From NCBI GenBank assembly GCA_035627955.1, contig DASPKU010000002.1, forward strand, positions 86,277 to 150,276: a stretch of 64,000 nucleotides of DNA, given 5' to 3'. The notes beneath the pieces were generated by a model. The model worked only from the letters and a program-made list of their open reading frames with translations. It searched no databases and had not been told where the DNA came from. How positions within the stretch are numbered: the first letter of the stretch is position 1; every line of letters begins with the position of its first letter. Both the position numbers and the translations under genes were made by a program. Origin of the DNA: Phycisphaerales bacterium (GTDB lineage: Bacteria; Planctomycetota; Phycisphaerae; Phycisphaerales; UBA1924). Positions 36,536 through 44,887 of this stretch are shown one piece after another.

Positions 36536-37006
36536 ATGGAAGCCCACACCCCCGCCGCCCTGCGTTTCCTCCACCAGCCCGACCTCGGCCTGCTGCTGCT
36601 CCGAGTGGCCCTGGGCATTTCCGGCGTGTTCCACGGCGGGCAGAAGCTCTTCAGCGCCTTCGGCGGCAAGGGCATGGAGGGCTTCACCAAGTTCCTGGGC
36701 AGCATGAACGTCCCAATGCCGGGCGTGTCGGCGTACATGGCGGCGCTGGCGGAGTTCGGCGGCGGCATCCTGATCGCCATCGGCCTGTTCACGCGCCTGG
36801 CCAGCATCCCCTTCGCGTTCACCATGCTGGTGGCGTGGGGCATGGCCCACCAGTTCTCGTTCATCAAGACCGAGACGGTGAACGGGAGCGAGCTGCCGTT
36901 TCACCTCATGGTGATGGCCTTGGCCCTCGTGTTCACCGGCCCCGGCAAGTACTCGGTGCAGGCCCTGTTCTTCGGCAAGCGTGACGCGGCGCCGCACCGC
37001 GTCTGA
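36536..37006 (+). CDS. DoxX family membrane protein
   Basis: A 156-residue inner-membrane protein with four hydrophobic segments: LGLLLLRVALGISGVFHGGQ, AALAEFGGGILIAIGLFTRL, PFAFTMLVAWGMAHQF and LMVMALALVFTGPGKYSV. The HGGQKLF and GPGKYS signatures define the DoxX group. ATG 36536 is preceded by AAGGAGA. It lies between the MarR and pirin genes, and in such operons DoxX is thought to help with redox stress; its exact activity is unknown. Confidence 0.93.
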   Translation: MEAHTPAALRFLHQPDLGLLLLRVALGISGVFHGGQKLFSAFGGKGMEGFTKFLGSMNVPMPGVSAYMAALAEFGGGILIAIGLFTRLASIPFAFTMLVAWGMAHQFSFIKTETVNGSELPFHLMVMALALVFTGPGKYSVQALFFGKRDAAPHRV

Positions 37007-37071
37007 CCTTCTCTCCTCGCGCGCCCCGTCCGGGAGACCGGCGGGCGCGTGTTCCACGAAAGGAGCCTCGC

Positions 37072-37770
37072 ATGATCTCTGTCCGAAAGTCATCCGATCG
37101 CGGCCACTTCAACCACGGCTGGCTTGACACCTACCACACCTTCAGCTTCGGCCACTACTACGACCCCAACCACATGAGCTTCCGCAGCCTCCGCGTGATC
37201 AACGAGGACGTCGTTGCCCCCGGCATGGGCTTCCCGCAGCACCCGCACGACAACATGGAGATCATCACGTACATCCTGAGCGGGGCCCTGGCCCACAAGG
37301 ACACCACCGGCGGCGCGTCCACCATCAAGCCCGGCGATGTGCAGCACATGACGGCCGGCAGCGGCATCGAGCACAGCGAGTACAACCCCAGCAAGACCGA
37401 GCCGGTCCACCTGCTTCAGATATGGCTCAAGCCCGAGGCTCGGAACCTGGAGCCGCGGTACGACGAGGCGCACTTCACCGAGGCGTCGCGGCGCGATCAG
37501 CTGCGGCTGGTGGCCGCGCGGGAGCCCAAGGACGGGGCAATCAAGATCCACCAGGATGTGAACCTGTACGCGTCGCTGCTGGGTGGCGGGAAGCAGGTCA
37601 CGCACTCCCTCTCCCCCGGCCGGCACGCCTGGCTCCAGATCGCCCGTGGGCAGGTGACGGTGAACGGCCAGACCCTGAGCGCGGGCGATGGGGCCGCGGT
37701 GTCGGAGGAGCCCAGGCTCACGATCCAGGCGGACCGTGACGCGGAGTTCCTGCTGTTTGATCTCGCGTGA
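37072..37770 (+). CDS. Pirin family protein
   Basis: A 232-residue bicupin. The first cupin has the metal-binding set GFPQHPHDNMEIITYIL with two His and one more in GSGIEHSEYNP, as in quercetinase-active YhhW-type pirins; the second cupin (HQDVNLYASLLGGGKQVTHSL) has lost most metal ligands, as usual. The start MISVRKSSDRGHFNHGWLDT at 37072 is the family N-terminus, with AAAGGAG upstream. It ends the MarR-DoxX-pirin operon; substrate and role are inferred from the family (oxidation of flavonoids or quinones). Confidence 0.95.
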   Translation: MISVRKSSDRGHFNHGWLDTYHTFSFGHYYDPNHMSFRSLRVINEDVVAPGMGFPQHPHDNMEIITYILSGALAHKDTTGGASTIKPGDVQHMTAGSGIEHSEYNPSKTEPVHLLQIWLKPEARNLEPRYDEAHFTEASRRDQLRLVAAREPKDGAIKIHQDVNLYASLLGGGKQVTHSLSPGRHAWLQIARGQVTVNGQTLSAGDGAAVSEEPRLTIQADRDAEFLLFDLA

Positions 37771-37773
37771 TCA

Positions 37774-38367
37774 TCAGGAGTGCGGGAGCGCCTCGGGCAT
37801 TACGCGGAAGTACCCCTTGATGCACGAGGCCTCGCGCACGCACACCTGGATGTGGCTCTTCTCGTGGAAGCCGGCGCCGGGGTAGATGGGGGCGCCCTCG
37901 ACGAAGACGCCGCGGACGGTGTCGAAAGGCTCAACACCAGGCGTTGAGTGGACCTCCTCAACCACAGCACAATCCAGATACCTGCGGAGGAGGTCGGACC
38001 CGCCAACGTTCTGCGGGAGCGGGACGTTGGCCTGCTCCGACAACTTGGAGAGTCGGGTGTACCCCATCCTGACGAGCTCGATCATGGTGTGATCGAGGAG
38101 GTTGAGGCAGCGGCCCAGGTCGATCACCGCGCCGACGACCGCAGGATCCTTGATCCGCGGGCCGACCTTGCGGGGGTGGGCCGAGAGGTGTGCGGCGTAC
38201 TCCATCGCCCGCGCCGGGTTGTTCTCCCAGAAGTAAACGCCGTGACCCAGCCAGTCGAAGTCGTTGACGCTCGGCTTGAGTGATGCGGCGCCGGCGAACA
38301 CCTGCTCGGCCACGGTGCGATCGCACCCGTGGAAGCCAAGGATGAACGAAGGGAGCACGTCGTACAC
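37774..38367 (-). CDS. ADP-ribosyltransferase-like protein, probable toxin of a two-gene system
   Basis: A 197-residue cytoplasmic protein starting with GTG at 38367. FHGCD at residues 12-16 and DWLGHGVYFWENNPARAMEYA at 38-58 look like the H and Y segments of PARP-like ADP-ribosyltransferases (His13, Tyr45); the third segment may be EKSHIQVCVRE near 170, with Gln or Glu as the last catalytic residue. I recall a wider family with the same LGHGIYFWE signature, without proven function. The start is only three bases after the stop of a 60-residue gene, so the two are coupled like a toxin and antitoxin. Family identity and activity are inference from motifs. Lower GC than neighbours. Confidence 0.6.
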   Translation of the reverse strand: MYDVLPSFILGFHGCDRTVAEQVFAGAASLKPSVNDFDWLGHGVYFWENNPARAMEYAAHLSAHPRKVGPRIKDPAVVGAVIDLGRCLNLLDHTMIELVRMGYTRLSKLSEQANVPLPQNVGGSDLLRRYLDCAVVEEVHSTPGVEPFDTVRGVFVEGAPIYPGAGFHEKSHIQVCVREASCIKGYFRVMPEALPHS

Positions 38368-38370
38368 GCG

Positions 38371-38553
38371 TTACTTGTCCGAGTATTCCTTCGTCAGCCG
38401 GCCCTTCTCATCAACGATGCCCAGCTTGATGAGGTGAGCACGCGCGGCACCCGGCGTCCTGAGCGTCTCCTCGAGGAACTTCTTGGACGCTTCCAAGTGC
38501 TTGCGCACCAGTTCAGGCGTGTTCGTCGGCGGCTGCATGGTCCGGCTGGTCAT
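38371..38553 (-). CDS. Small protein upstream of the ART-like gene, probable antitoxin
   Basis: About 60 residues: NTPELVRKHLEASKKFLEE followed by TPGAARAHLIKLGIVDEKGR and LTKEYSDK. The TPxAARxxLxxxGIxxxxGxLTxxY pattern is common in small proteins that precede toxin genes. ATG 38551-38553 is preceded by an AGAGGTG site; ATG 38575-38577 would add eight residues without a ribosome site. Its stop is three bases before the next gene's GTG. No DNA-binding domain is visible, so control of the promoter would need the complex or another factor. Confidence 0.6.
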   Translation of the reverse strand: MTSRTMQPPTNTPELVRKHLEASKKFLEETLRTPGAARAHLIKLGIVDEKGRLTKEYSDK

Positions 38554-38781
38554 CGGCACCTCTTCCCAATCATACACTGAACTGAGAGGTCCACCCTCCT
38601 ATCGGCGGTGGTGCAGGGGGTCTTCTCCCCTAAGTCCCAGAACCACCCCGGTCACGCCCGCACACACCCCCTCCGTCTACCGTAACAGGGTTCTCACCCG
38701 GGTTTGCACAGCCCGGGCGTTCCATTGGCCGCCGCGGGCCGATAGAGACTGCACACTGCACCACGGCCCCACGGAGACGCG

Positions 38782-40131
38782 ATGGAGTCCATGCTCGCTT
38801 TCATTCACGTGCTGCTCGCCATCGGACTGCTGGCGATGGTGATCGTGCAGGCCAAGCGCGGCACGGTGCCGATGATGTCGGCCCGCAACTTCTTCTTCTT
38901 CGGCGTCTTCATCTTCCAGATCGTCAGCGCCGCCCTGTCGTTCTCTTTGGAGGACTACTGGGAGACGCCCGTCGGCGACCCGGACTCCACCGGGCTCAAG
39001 TACACCGTCGTCCTCATCCTGTTCATCCTGCTCTTCAACGAGGTGTACAAGCGCGGCTGGTTCGCGTTCCGGCTGCCGCAGCGCTTGCAGACCAAGCTGC
39101 CCATCCCCACCGACGGGGCGATGATCGGGATGGCGTTCGTGCTGGTGGTATTCGGCGCGATCTCGCGGTTCCTGCTTGTGTACATCCCCGTGTTCGGCGC
39201 CATGGCCGGCATCATCGCGACAGCGTTCGCGGCCGCGGGCAGCGGGCTGGTGTGCTGGGTGTGGGCCCGCAAGCTGATGAACCCGCTCTACGCCATGGCG
39301 GCGATCATCGTCATCGGCGCCGCGTTCGTCGTCGCGACCAACAAGGCCTTCGGCCGGCGCGACCTGCTCAGCGTGGTCATCGGCTGCATGTGGGGGGCGT
39401 TCCACGGCTACTTCCGCTACGTGCCGCTGCGGCGCTCGATCATCCCCCTGGGCCTGGTAGCCGGGTGCGGGCTGGTGGTGGTGGCGGCGTTCACCGCCTC
39501 CCGCTCCAGCGAGAACAAGCAGCTCAGCCAGTCGGAGCTCAACTCGCGCATGCTCAACGCCGACCTCAAGGCCGGCGTCATCGACCTGCTGTCGGGGCAG
39601 TACGCGGCCGCCATCAGCATGTGGCTGATCGAGTCGCGCCCCAACTCCTTCCCCTACGACACGCTGCACTCGTTCCGGTACTTCGCGACCAACCCCATCC
39701 CGCGCGTGTGGTACGAGGACAAGCCGGTGGCCCTGGGCCTGTCGATGGTGCCCGAGGTGGGTCTCAACGAGGGCAAGGCCGACGGCTTCACCGTGGGCCC
39801 GGGCCTGATCGGGCACATCTGGAACGACAACCCGTGGCTGGCGCTGCCCTTCTACGCCATCGTGCTGGGCGTGATCATGCACATCCTGGACAAAGCCGTG
39901 GAGCTCCAGCCTGGGCACCCGATCGCCATCATCCCGGTGGGCGGTGCGCTGGGCGATCTCATCGCGATCCCCCGCGGCGAGCTGGGGCTGTACATGTTCC
40001 GCACGGTGTGCGGCGTGTTCATGGCGTGGCTGATGCTCCGGCTGTTGGCGCGTCTCGTGGCGGGTCGAAGCACGGGCATGCCGCTGGAGCAGCGCGAGCC
40101 GGAATACGCCGAGTACGGCGAGGTCGCCTGA
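38782..40131 (+). CDS. Wzy-like oligosaccharide repeat-unit polymerase or related membrane protein
   Basis: A 449-residue protein with about ten to twelve membrane segments (for example AFIHVLLAIGLLAMVIVQA, FFFFGVFIFQIVSAALSF, MIGMAFVLVVFGAISRFLLV). The large loop YDTLHSFRYFATNPIPRVWY with EDKP resembles the loop of O-antigen/oligosaccharide polymerases. No catalytic residue is established for the family, so this is a pattern call. The ATG at 38782 follows a GGAGAC site. The 228 bases upstream contain a CCCGGG hairpin near 38697-38717. The neighbouring large secreted protein and the epimerase suggest envelope glycan work. Confidence 0.65.
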   Translation: MESMLAFIHVLLAIGLLAMVIVQAKRGTVPMMSARNFFFFGVFIFQIVSAALSFSLEDYWETPVGDPDSTGLKYTVVLILFILLFNEVYKRGWFAFRLPQRLQTKLPIPTDGAMIGMAFVLVVFGAISRFLLVYIPVFGAMAGIIATAFAAAGSGLVCWVWARKLMNPLYAMAAIIVIGAAFVVATNKAFGRRDLLSVVIGCMWGAFHGYFRYVPLRRSIIPLGLVAGCGLVVVAAFTASRSSENKQLSQSELNSRMLNADLKAGVIDLLSGQYAAAISMWLIESRPNSFPYDTLHSFRYFATNPIPRVWYEDKPVALGLSMVPEVGLNEGKADGFTVGPGLIGHIWNDNPWLALPFYAIVLGVIMHILDKAVELQPGHPIAIIPVGGALGDLIAIPRGELGLYMFRTVCGVFMAWLMLRLLARLVAGRSTGMPLEQREPEYAEYGEVA

Positions 40132-40363
40132 GCGATTCCCTCTTTGTCGCGGCCACCTGCCTCACCAGAATTTCAGAGGACACGCTCCGGGCGTGCGGCC
40201 TGCGCTAACCAGCGGCGTTGGTGACGCGCCGCGCGAGTAGAACGCGTGCACAGGCCCCAGAATCACGTCACATTGGGAAGGATGGGTTCATCCGTTCAGC
40301 GGAAGAACAGGTGCGACGATAGTCGATGGCCGGGGCACATTGCGCCCCGAGCAGGAAGGTGCC

Positions 40364-42508
40364 ATGAAGCTCTTGCAAGCGATCAGTGCAGCGGCCGCGG
40401 CGATCGCGGCCGCCATCTCCCAGGCCCACCAGCTCCCCGCGCTGGAGACTGGGCCGGCCCAGGTGAACTGCCGGCTGGTGGAAGGACAGCTGGAGATGCG
40501 CGATGCCGCGACGGGCGCCTACCTGATCGCCCGCCAGGGCTTCAAGATGGTGCGCGACTCGGGCCCGGGCGTCACCCATGAGCTGACGCTGCAGACCCAG
40601 CCGACCGGCGCCGACGTGCTGATCAAGCTGACGAACACCTCACAGCAGCCGCAGCGCGCGGGCACGATCTCGACGGGCATCTACAACCTCGGGCACGAGA
40701 TCGAGTACCTCGACGGGCGTAAGGCCGCGAAGATGGTCAAGATCAACCGCGACGCCCCCGCGATGGCGTCGTTCGGCGCGCAGTACCCCGACGCGACCTA
40801 CTCGCCGGTGATGGTGATCAAGAACCAGAACGTGGCGTTCGGCGTGTCGATCCAGTACCCGCTGATGCAGTACAAGCACGACGTGACCGTGGGCATCGCC
40901 AGCCCCGGCAGCTCCTTCGCCGAGGGCCCCGCCGGCAAGGGCTGGCTGGTGTGGATGAACCTGTGCAACCTGGGCGGCGAGACGGTCTACACCCGCCAGA
41001 ACCACCCCTGCATCATCCCCCCCGGCGAGACGCTGACCTACGTGGTCTCCGTGCGCATGACCCGCGACGTGCAGAACTGGGTCACCACGCTCATGCCCTA
41101 CCGCAACTACTTCCGCAGCCTCTACGGCGGCGTCAAGTACATGCGCCGCACCTCGCCCGTGCTGGGCATGAGCGCCTCCGAGGGCAGCAACCACTCCGAT
41201 ACCAACATCTACGCCTACCGCAACGACATCCGCCCCGACCTCCGCGGCTGGGGCCCGGCCGTCGAGTCCTTCGGCCGCTTTGACTACAAGAGCCGCATGA
41301 TCTGGGGCCTCTCGGGCTGGTACCGCAACAACAAGCACCTCAACTACCCCTACCTCGTGGCCAGCCCGCTGCGCAACCATCCGAAGCTCTCCACCATCTT
41401 CGACCCCAGCATCGGCCTGGCGCGTCTGGCTACGGATGGGCGCGAGGTTGGCGTGTGGTGGGGGCGTGCCCTCGAGATCTGCCGCCAGTGGGACACCAAC
41501 GAGGCCATCCTCTTTGACCCTGATAACCCCGAGCTCGCGGCCATCCAGCTCCGTGAAATGCAGGCCATCTATGACACCGGCGCCCGCGTCGTGGGCCTGG
41601 ACACCTTCGGCCACCGCCGCTGCCCGGTGTGGAAGTCCATCCCCTGGCTCCAGGACATGCAGGCCCGCTTCCCCGGCGTGTCCTTCGTGACCGAGCCGTG
41701 GATGAGCGACGTGATGAACCTGGTCGCCGCCAGCTACCTGGAGGGCGTGGCCGCGGACTATGGCCGCCCCGCGAGCGTGGCCGACATGTACGCGATCAAG
41801 GGCCCGCACGTGCTGGCGGACTTCATCGTGCCCGGGCACGAGCACTGGGCCTCGCTGCACTACCACCTCCAGCGGCAGTACTTCGGGCTCGAGGCGTCGC
41901 CCGCGCTGATCGAGGCGGACGTGCGCCGCTTCGCGTCCTGGGGCTACGTGCCGATCCTCTTCGTGGACATGGACGCGCCGCGGAACGTGAACATCGCCCG
42001 CAGCTGGGAGACCTCGCTGCCCGCGGCCATCGTCGCCAGCGACCCCTACATCCAGAACCTCAAGAACGGCCGGCTGCCGAACTACGTGGCTCCCGCGCCT
42101 CAGCCCCAGCCTCAGCCGCAGCCCCCGCCCACGGGCGGCGGGTCCTCGGGCTCGGGGGGCTCGGGCGGGAGCTCTGGCGGGAACGGCGCCATCACCACCC
42201 AGCCGCGCATCAATCAGCAGCTGAAGCCGACCACCAACCGCAAGGTGACCGGGTTCCTGGGCATCCGCCCCTCCACCAAGCCGGTCAGCGGCGGGCAGCC
42301 CGCGCCCGGTGGGTCGGGCGGCGCTGGTGGATCATCGGGCGGGCAGCAGCCCGCGGCGGGCAATGGCAAGCAGCCGCGCCTGGCGGTGACGATCACCCAG
42401 CGGTTCAACCGCAAGGTGAAGGGTCAGCCGCAGATGCAGGCCGACAAGACGCAGGGCCTCATCGACGCGATGAACAAGCAGGCCCGTGAGGAGCAGGACC
42501 AGGACTAG
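40364..42508 (+). CDS. Large secreted protein of unknown function with low-complexity tail
   Basis: A 714-residue protein with a probable signal peptide (MKLLQAISAAAAAIAAAISQ). Residues ~20-270 look like a beta-sandwich (ITLEIGV-type strands, GYGVSIQYPLMQYKHDV). Residues ~350-580 alternate helices and strands with VVGLDTFGHRRCPVWKS, GVSFVTEPWMSDVMN and YVPILFVDMDAPRNV, consistent with a TIM barrel, perhaps a glycoside hydrolase; catalytic acids could not be fixed. Then come a Gln/Pro stretch (PAPQPQPQPQPPP), Gly/Ser-rich linkers and a basic C-terminus with NRKVTGF and NRKVKGQ. ATG 40364 has AGGAAGG before it. The stop shares CTAG with the convergent epimerase. Confidence 0.6.
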   Translation: MKLLQAISAAAAAIAAAISQAHQLPALETGPAQVNCRLVEGQLEMRDAATGAYLIARQGFKMVRDSGPGVTHELTLQTQPTGADVLIKLTNTSQQPQRAGTISTGIYNLGHEIEYLDGRKAAKMVKINRDAPAMASFGAQYPDATYSPVMVIKNQNVAFGVSIQYPLMQYKHDVTVGIASPGSSFAEGPAGKGWLVWMNLCNLGGETVYTRQNHPCIIPPGETLTYVVSVRMTRDVQNWVTTLMPYRNYFRSLYGGVKYMRRTSPVLGMSASEGSNHSDTNIYAYRNDIRPDLRGWGPAVESFGRFDYKSRMIWGLSGWYRNNKHLNYPYLVASPLRNHPKLSTIFDPSIGLARLATDGREVGVWWGRALEICRQWDTNEAILFDPDNPELAAIQLREMQAIYDTGARVVGLDTFGHRRCPVWKSIPWLQDMQARFPGVSFVTEPWMSDVMNLVAASYLEGVAADYGRPASVADMYAIKGPHVLADFIVPGHEHWASLHYHLQRQYFGLEASPALIEADVRRFASWGYVPILFVDMDAPRNVNIARSWETSLPAAIVASDPYIQNLKNGRLPNYVAPAPQPQPQPQPPPTGGGSSGSGGSGGSSGGNGAITTQPRINQQLKPTTNRKVTGFLGIRPSTKPVSGGQPAPGGSGGAGGSSGGQQPAAGNGKQPRLAVTITQRFNRKVKGQPQMQADKTQGLIDAMNKQAREEQDQD

Positions 42509-43488
42509 GCCCGCACGCTCTTCATCCACGCCCACTGGCGACCAACCCCCTCCTCGAAGGGGGTTTTTGGTTGATAGTCGAGCTCGGCGGTGGCGCGGGT
42601 GAGGTCGGCCCAAGTGCGCTGCACGTCGCCGGGGCGCATGGGGCCGCGCTCGATCTTCGCGGGTTGGCCGACGACCTTCGCAATGGTGTTCACCATCTCA
42701 TCGAGGCCGATCGGGTGGTTGCCGCCGAGGTTCCACACGCGGTAGCCATACTGCGGGATGCGGTCATACGACGCGAGCACGCCGCTGACGATGTCATCGA
42801 TGAAGGTGTAGTCGCGGCTGGTGCCGTCCCCGAAGAGCTGCACCGTGTCACCCGCGCAGATCTTGCGCATGAACAGGTTGATCGCGAGGTCCGGGCGCTG
42901 GCGTGGTCCGAAGACGGTGAAGAACCGCAGCATGGCGACCGGCTGCTTCGTGAGGTGCCAATGCGTGTAGCCGATCAGCTCGCAGGCTTTCTTGGTCGCC
43001 GCGTAAGGGCTGATGGGCTGGTTGACGTCCTGGGTCTCGCTGAAGGGGGCGGTGGGGGAGTTGCCGTAGACCGAGCTCGAGGACGCGACCACCACCCGCG
43101 AGCACTCGGCCTTGCGGGCCTCCTCGAGGATGACGCTCGTCGCGAGGACGTTGGCCTTGGAGTAGCCGACGGGGTCCTGGATGCTGGGGCGCACGCCGGC
43201 CTTCGCGGCCAGGTGAATGACGCCCTCGGGGCGGGTGCGCTGCATGAGCGAGCCCAAGCCGGTGGCGTCCGTGATGTCCAGCTCGTGGAACTCGAAGGCG
43301 GAATCCGCCCGTCTCGGAGAGAGGGGATACCCGAGCTCCGAGAGGTTGCGTTCCTTGGCGGCGCGGTCGTAGAAGGGGTCGAAGTTATCCACACCGATGA
43401 CGCGCTGGCCGCGGGCCAGGAGGGCCGCGGCGACGTGAGAGCCGATGAACCCGGCGGCGCCGGTCACGAGCACAGGCTGGGTGGTCAT
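42505..43488 (-). CDS. NAD-dependent sugar-nucleotide epimerase, UDP-glucuronate 4-epimerase-like
   Basis: A 327-residue SDR enzyme. The NAD-binding motif is VLVTGAAGFIGSHVAAALL, with VDNFDPFYDRAAKERN, DITDATGLGSLM, VIHLAAKAGVRPSI, SSSSVYG and the catalytic YAATKKACE. The GVDNFDPFYD and AGVRPS segments are typical of UDP-glucuronate/UDP-galacturonate 4-epimerases. Start at 43486-43488 (MTTQPVLVTG). Downstream it meets the large secreted protein with overlapping stops (CTAG at 42505-42508). Its product would feed acidic sugars into surface glycans. Confidence 0.9.
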   Translation of the reverse strand: MTTQPVLVTGAAGFIGSHVAAALLARGQRVIGVDNFDPFYDRAAKERNLSELGYPLSPRRADSAFEFHELDITDATGLGSLMQRTRPEGVIHLAAKAGVRPSIQDPVGYSKANVLATSVILEEARKAECSRVVVASSSSVYGNSPTAPFSETQDVNQPISPYAATKKACELIGYTHWHLTKQPVAMLRFFTVFGPRQRPDLAINLFMRKICAGDTVQLFGDGTSRDYTFIDDIVSGVLASYDRIPQYGYRVWNLGGNHPIGLDEMVNTIAKVVGQPAKIERGPMRPGDVQRTWADLTRATAELDYQPKTPFEEGVGRQWAWMKSVRA

Positions 43489-43545
43489 GGGTGCTTGGAG
43501 CCTCGAGGGGACGCGCCCGCGGTGCAAATCCCGCTAGACGTTCCG

Positions 43546-43580
43546 CAAAAACAAGCAGGGCGCCATCAAAGACAGCGCCC
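43546..43580 (-). terminator. Terminator-like hairpin, minus strand
   Basis: On the minus strand GGGCGC (43580-43575) pairs with GCGCCC (43563-43558), followed by TGCTTGTTTTTG. It cannot end the epimerase gene, which lies beyond it, so it ends something transcribed from 43581-43784 or read-through. Confidence 0.55.
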
Positions 43581-43784
43581 CGCTGGAGGAGAGAGAGATC
43601 AGTGGAGTATAGAGTCGTATCGGTCGGTGCGTTGCGGAAGCCCCAAAGTTCCCGTCTCGATTAACAGGGTTTCCCCCGCCGCCCACTCTCTTCGCATTCC
43701 GCGTGCCAGCTGGATGTGATCACCCGGTGGTCATCCGACGGCTGTCCCGCGCGTGAGTTCCACAAGCTGATCACGGGCAGTTCC

Positions 43785-43824
43785 AAAAAGCAGGCAGGGC
43801 CGACCCCGCTTGATCGGCCCTGCC
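43785..43824 (-). terminator. Intrinsic terminator of the LTxxQ-like gene
   Basis: GGCAGGGCCGA pairs with TCGGCCCTGCC (11 bp, 43793-43803 with 43814-43824) and on the minus strand is followed by TGCTTTTTGG. It lies 65 bases after the stop of the minus-strand gene at 43889. Confidence 0.85.
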
Positions 43825-43888
43825 ATTCACCCGGGCGTGCGCTGCGAAACACCCCTACACGCACCGGGTCGTTCGTTGGAGCGGAAGC

Positions 43889-44821
43889 TCAGTCGGGGGC
43901 CTTCTCCTTCTGCTTCTTCTTCCACTCCTTCTTGTCCAGGTAGCGCTTGATGGCCTCGCGCTTGGGGTCCTGCCCGTTGCCGGCCCGCTTGCCGGGGCCC
44001 TTCTCGCCCCCGCCGCTGCTGGGCTGGGGCACGACCTCGGAGGGGTTCTCCTCCGGCTTGGCCTCGGGCTTCTTTTCGGGTTGAGCCTCGGGCTTCTTGC
44101 CGGCGCCCGGCTTCACCCCGTCCTTCTTGCGCTGGTCCATCTCGCGCTGGGCGCTCATCTCGTCCCGGAGCTTCTGGAGCTGGTCCTTGAAGGCCTGCTT
44201 CTGGGGATCGGTCAGCAGGGCGTGGATCTTGGCGTGTGTGTCTGCGGGCGTGGGGGCGCCGGCCAACAGCTCCTTGATCCGCTCCCGCGCCTCCTCGGCC
44301 TTGCGGGGGTCGGTCTGCTCCTCCATCGAGCCGCTCTTCTGCCCGTCCTTCTTGGTCACGCTGTTCTTGCGCTGATCCAGCTGGGGGCGGCGGTTCTCGC
44401 CCTGGCGGGCCAGGAACTCCATCGCCCGACGCCGGTCCTCGGGCGTCAGCATGCCGAGCAGTTCCCGCACCTCTTCACGGTGGTCCTCGCGATACTTGCC
44501 CATGCTCGAGGTGAAGGCCTCGTTGATGCGGCGGATCTGCGACTGCTGCTCGGGCGTCAGGCGGAGGTCCATGTCGTCGCTGTTGCGGAGGGACTCGACC
44601 GCCCGCATGAACAGCCGGTGGGGGATCTCGCCGCCCATCATCTCCTTGCCGCGGGCGCGGCCCGGGGCGAACTGCCGCTGCTCTCCGGCGACCCCCTCTT
44701 CTTTAACGGTGGGCCCCTTGAGAACGGGCTCGTCGCTCGCAGGCTGTTCCTTCGACTGGGCGAACGCACTCCAGCCGACGCTCACCGCCAGACCTGCCGC
44801 GAGGATCACGCTGAGTTTCAT
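43889..44821 (-). CDS. Secreted helical protein, LTxxQ/Spy-like
   Basis: A 310-residue protein with signal peptide MKLSVILAAGLAVSVGWSAFA. The mature part has two helical LTPEQ-type repeats (DLRLTPEQQSQIRRINEAF, and LGMLTPEDRRRAMEFL) and a third helix pair near LLTDPQKQAFKDQLQKL, the pattern of periplasmic Spy/CpxP-like chaperone or metal-sensing proteins common in planctomycetes. The C-terminus is very rich in Lys, Pro and Glu (KPEAQPEKKPEAKPEE) and ends in a basic helix. The ATG at 44819-44821 gives the signal peptide directly. A strong terminator follows. Confidence 0.75.
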   Translation of the reverse strand: MKLSVILAAGLAVSVGWSAFAQSKEQPASDEPVLKGPTVKEEGVAGEQRQFAPGRARGKEMMGGEIPHRLFMRAVESLRNSDDMDLRLTPEQQSQIRRINEAFTSSMGKYREDHREEVRELLGMLTPEDRRRAMEFLARQGENRRPQLDQRKNSVTKKDGQKSGSMEEQTDPRKAEEARERIKELLAGAPTPADTHAKIHALLTDPQKQAFKDQLQKLRDEMSAQREMDQRKKDGVKPGAGKKPEAQPEKKPEAKPEENPSEVVPQPSSGGGEKGPGKRAGNGQDPKREAIKRYLDKKEWKKKQKEKAPD

Positions 44822-44887
44822 GCCAAGGTCTCCTGTTGCGGCCCAACGGCCGGCTGTAAGCCCTATTGCCAACACCTACCATCGGCC

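Larger units (their letters stand above)
43489..43888. other. 400-base intergenic region with two minus-strand hairpins, no clear gene
   Basis: The stretch between the epimerase start and the next minus-strand stop holds terminator-like hairpins at 43546-43580 and 43785-43824. A short open frame at 43661-43864 (minus) runs across the second terminator and is not convincing. A stable RNA between the two hairpins is possible. Confidence 0.4.

Noticed and set aside
37023-37050. Another copy of the ACCGGTC palindrome before the pirin gene
   Set aside because: GTCCGGGAGACCGGCGGG is only partly similar and lacks the ACCGGT core on the left.
43385-43393. TTATCCACA, a perfect DnaA box
   Set aside because: It is single and inside the epimerase gene, encoding part of GVDNFDPF; no cluster or AT-rich region is nearby.
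43661-43864. 67-residue open frame on the minus strand
   Set aside because: It runs through the strong terminator at 43785-43824 and has no ribosome site or family features.
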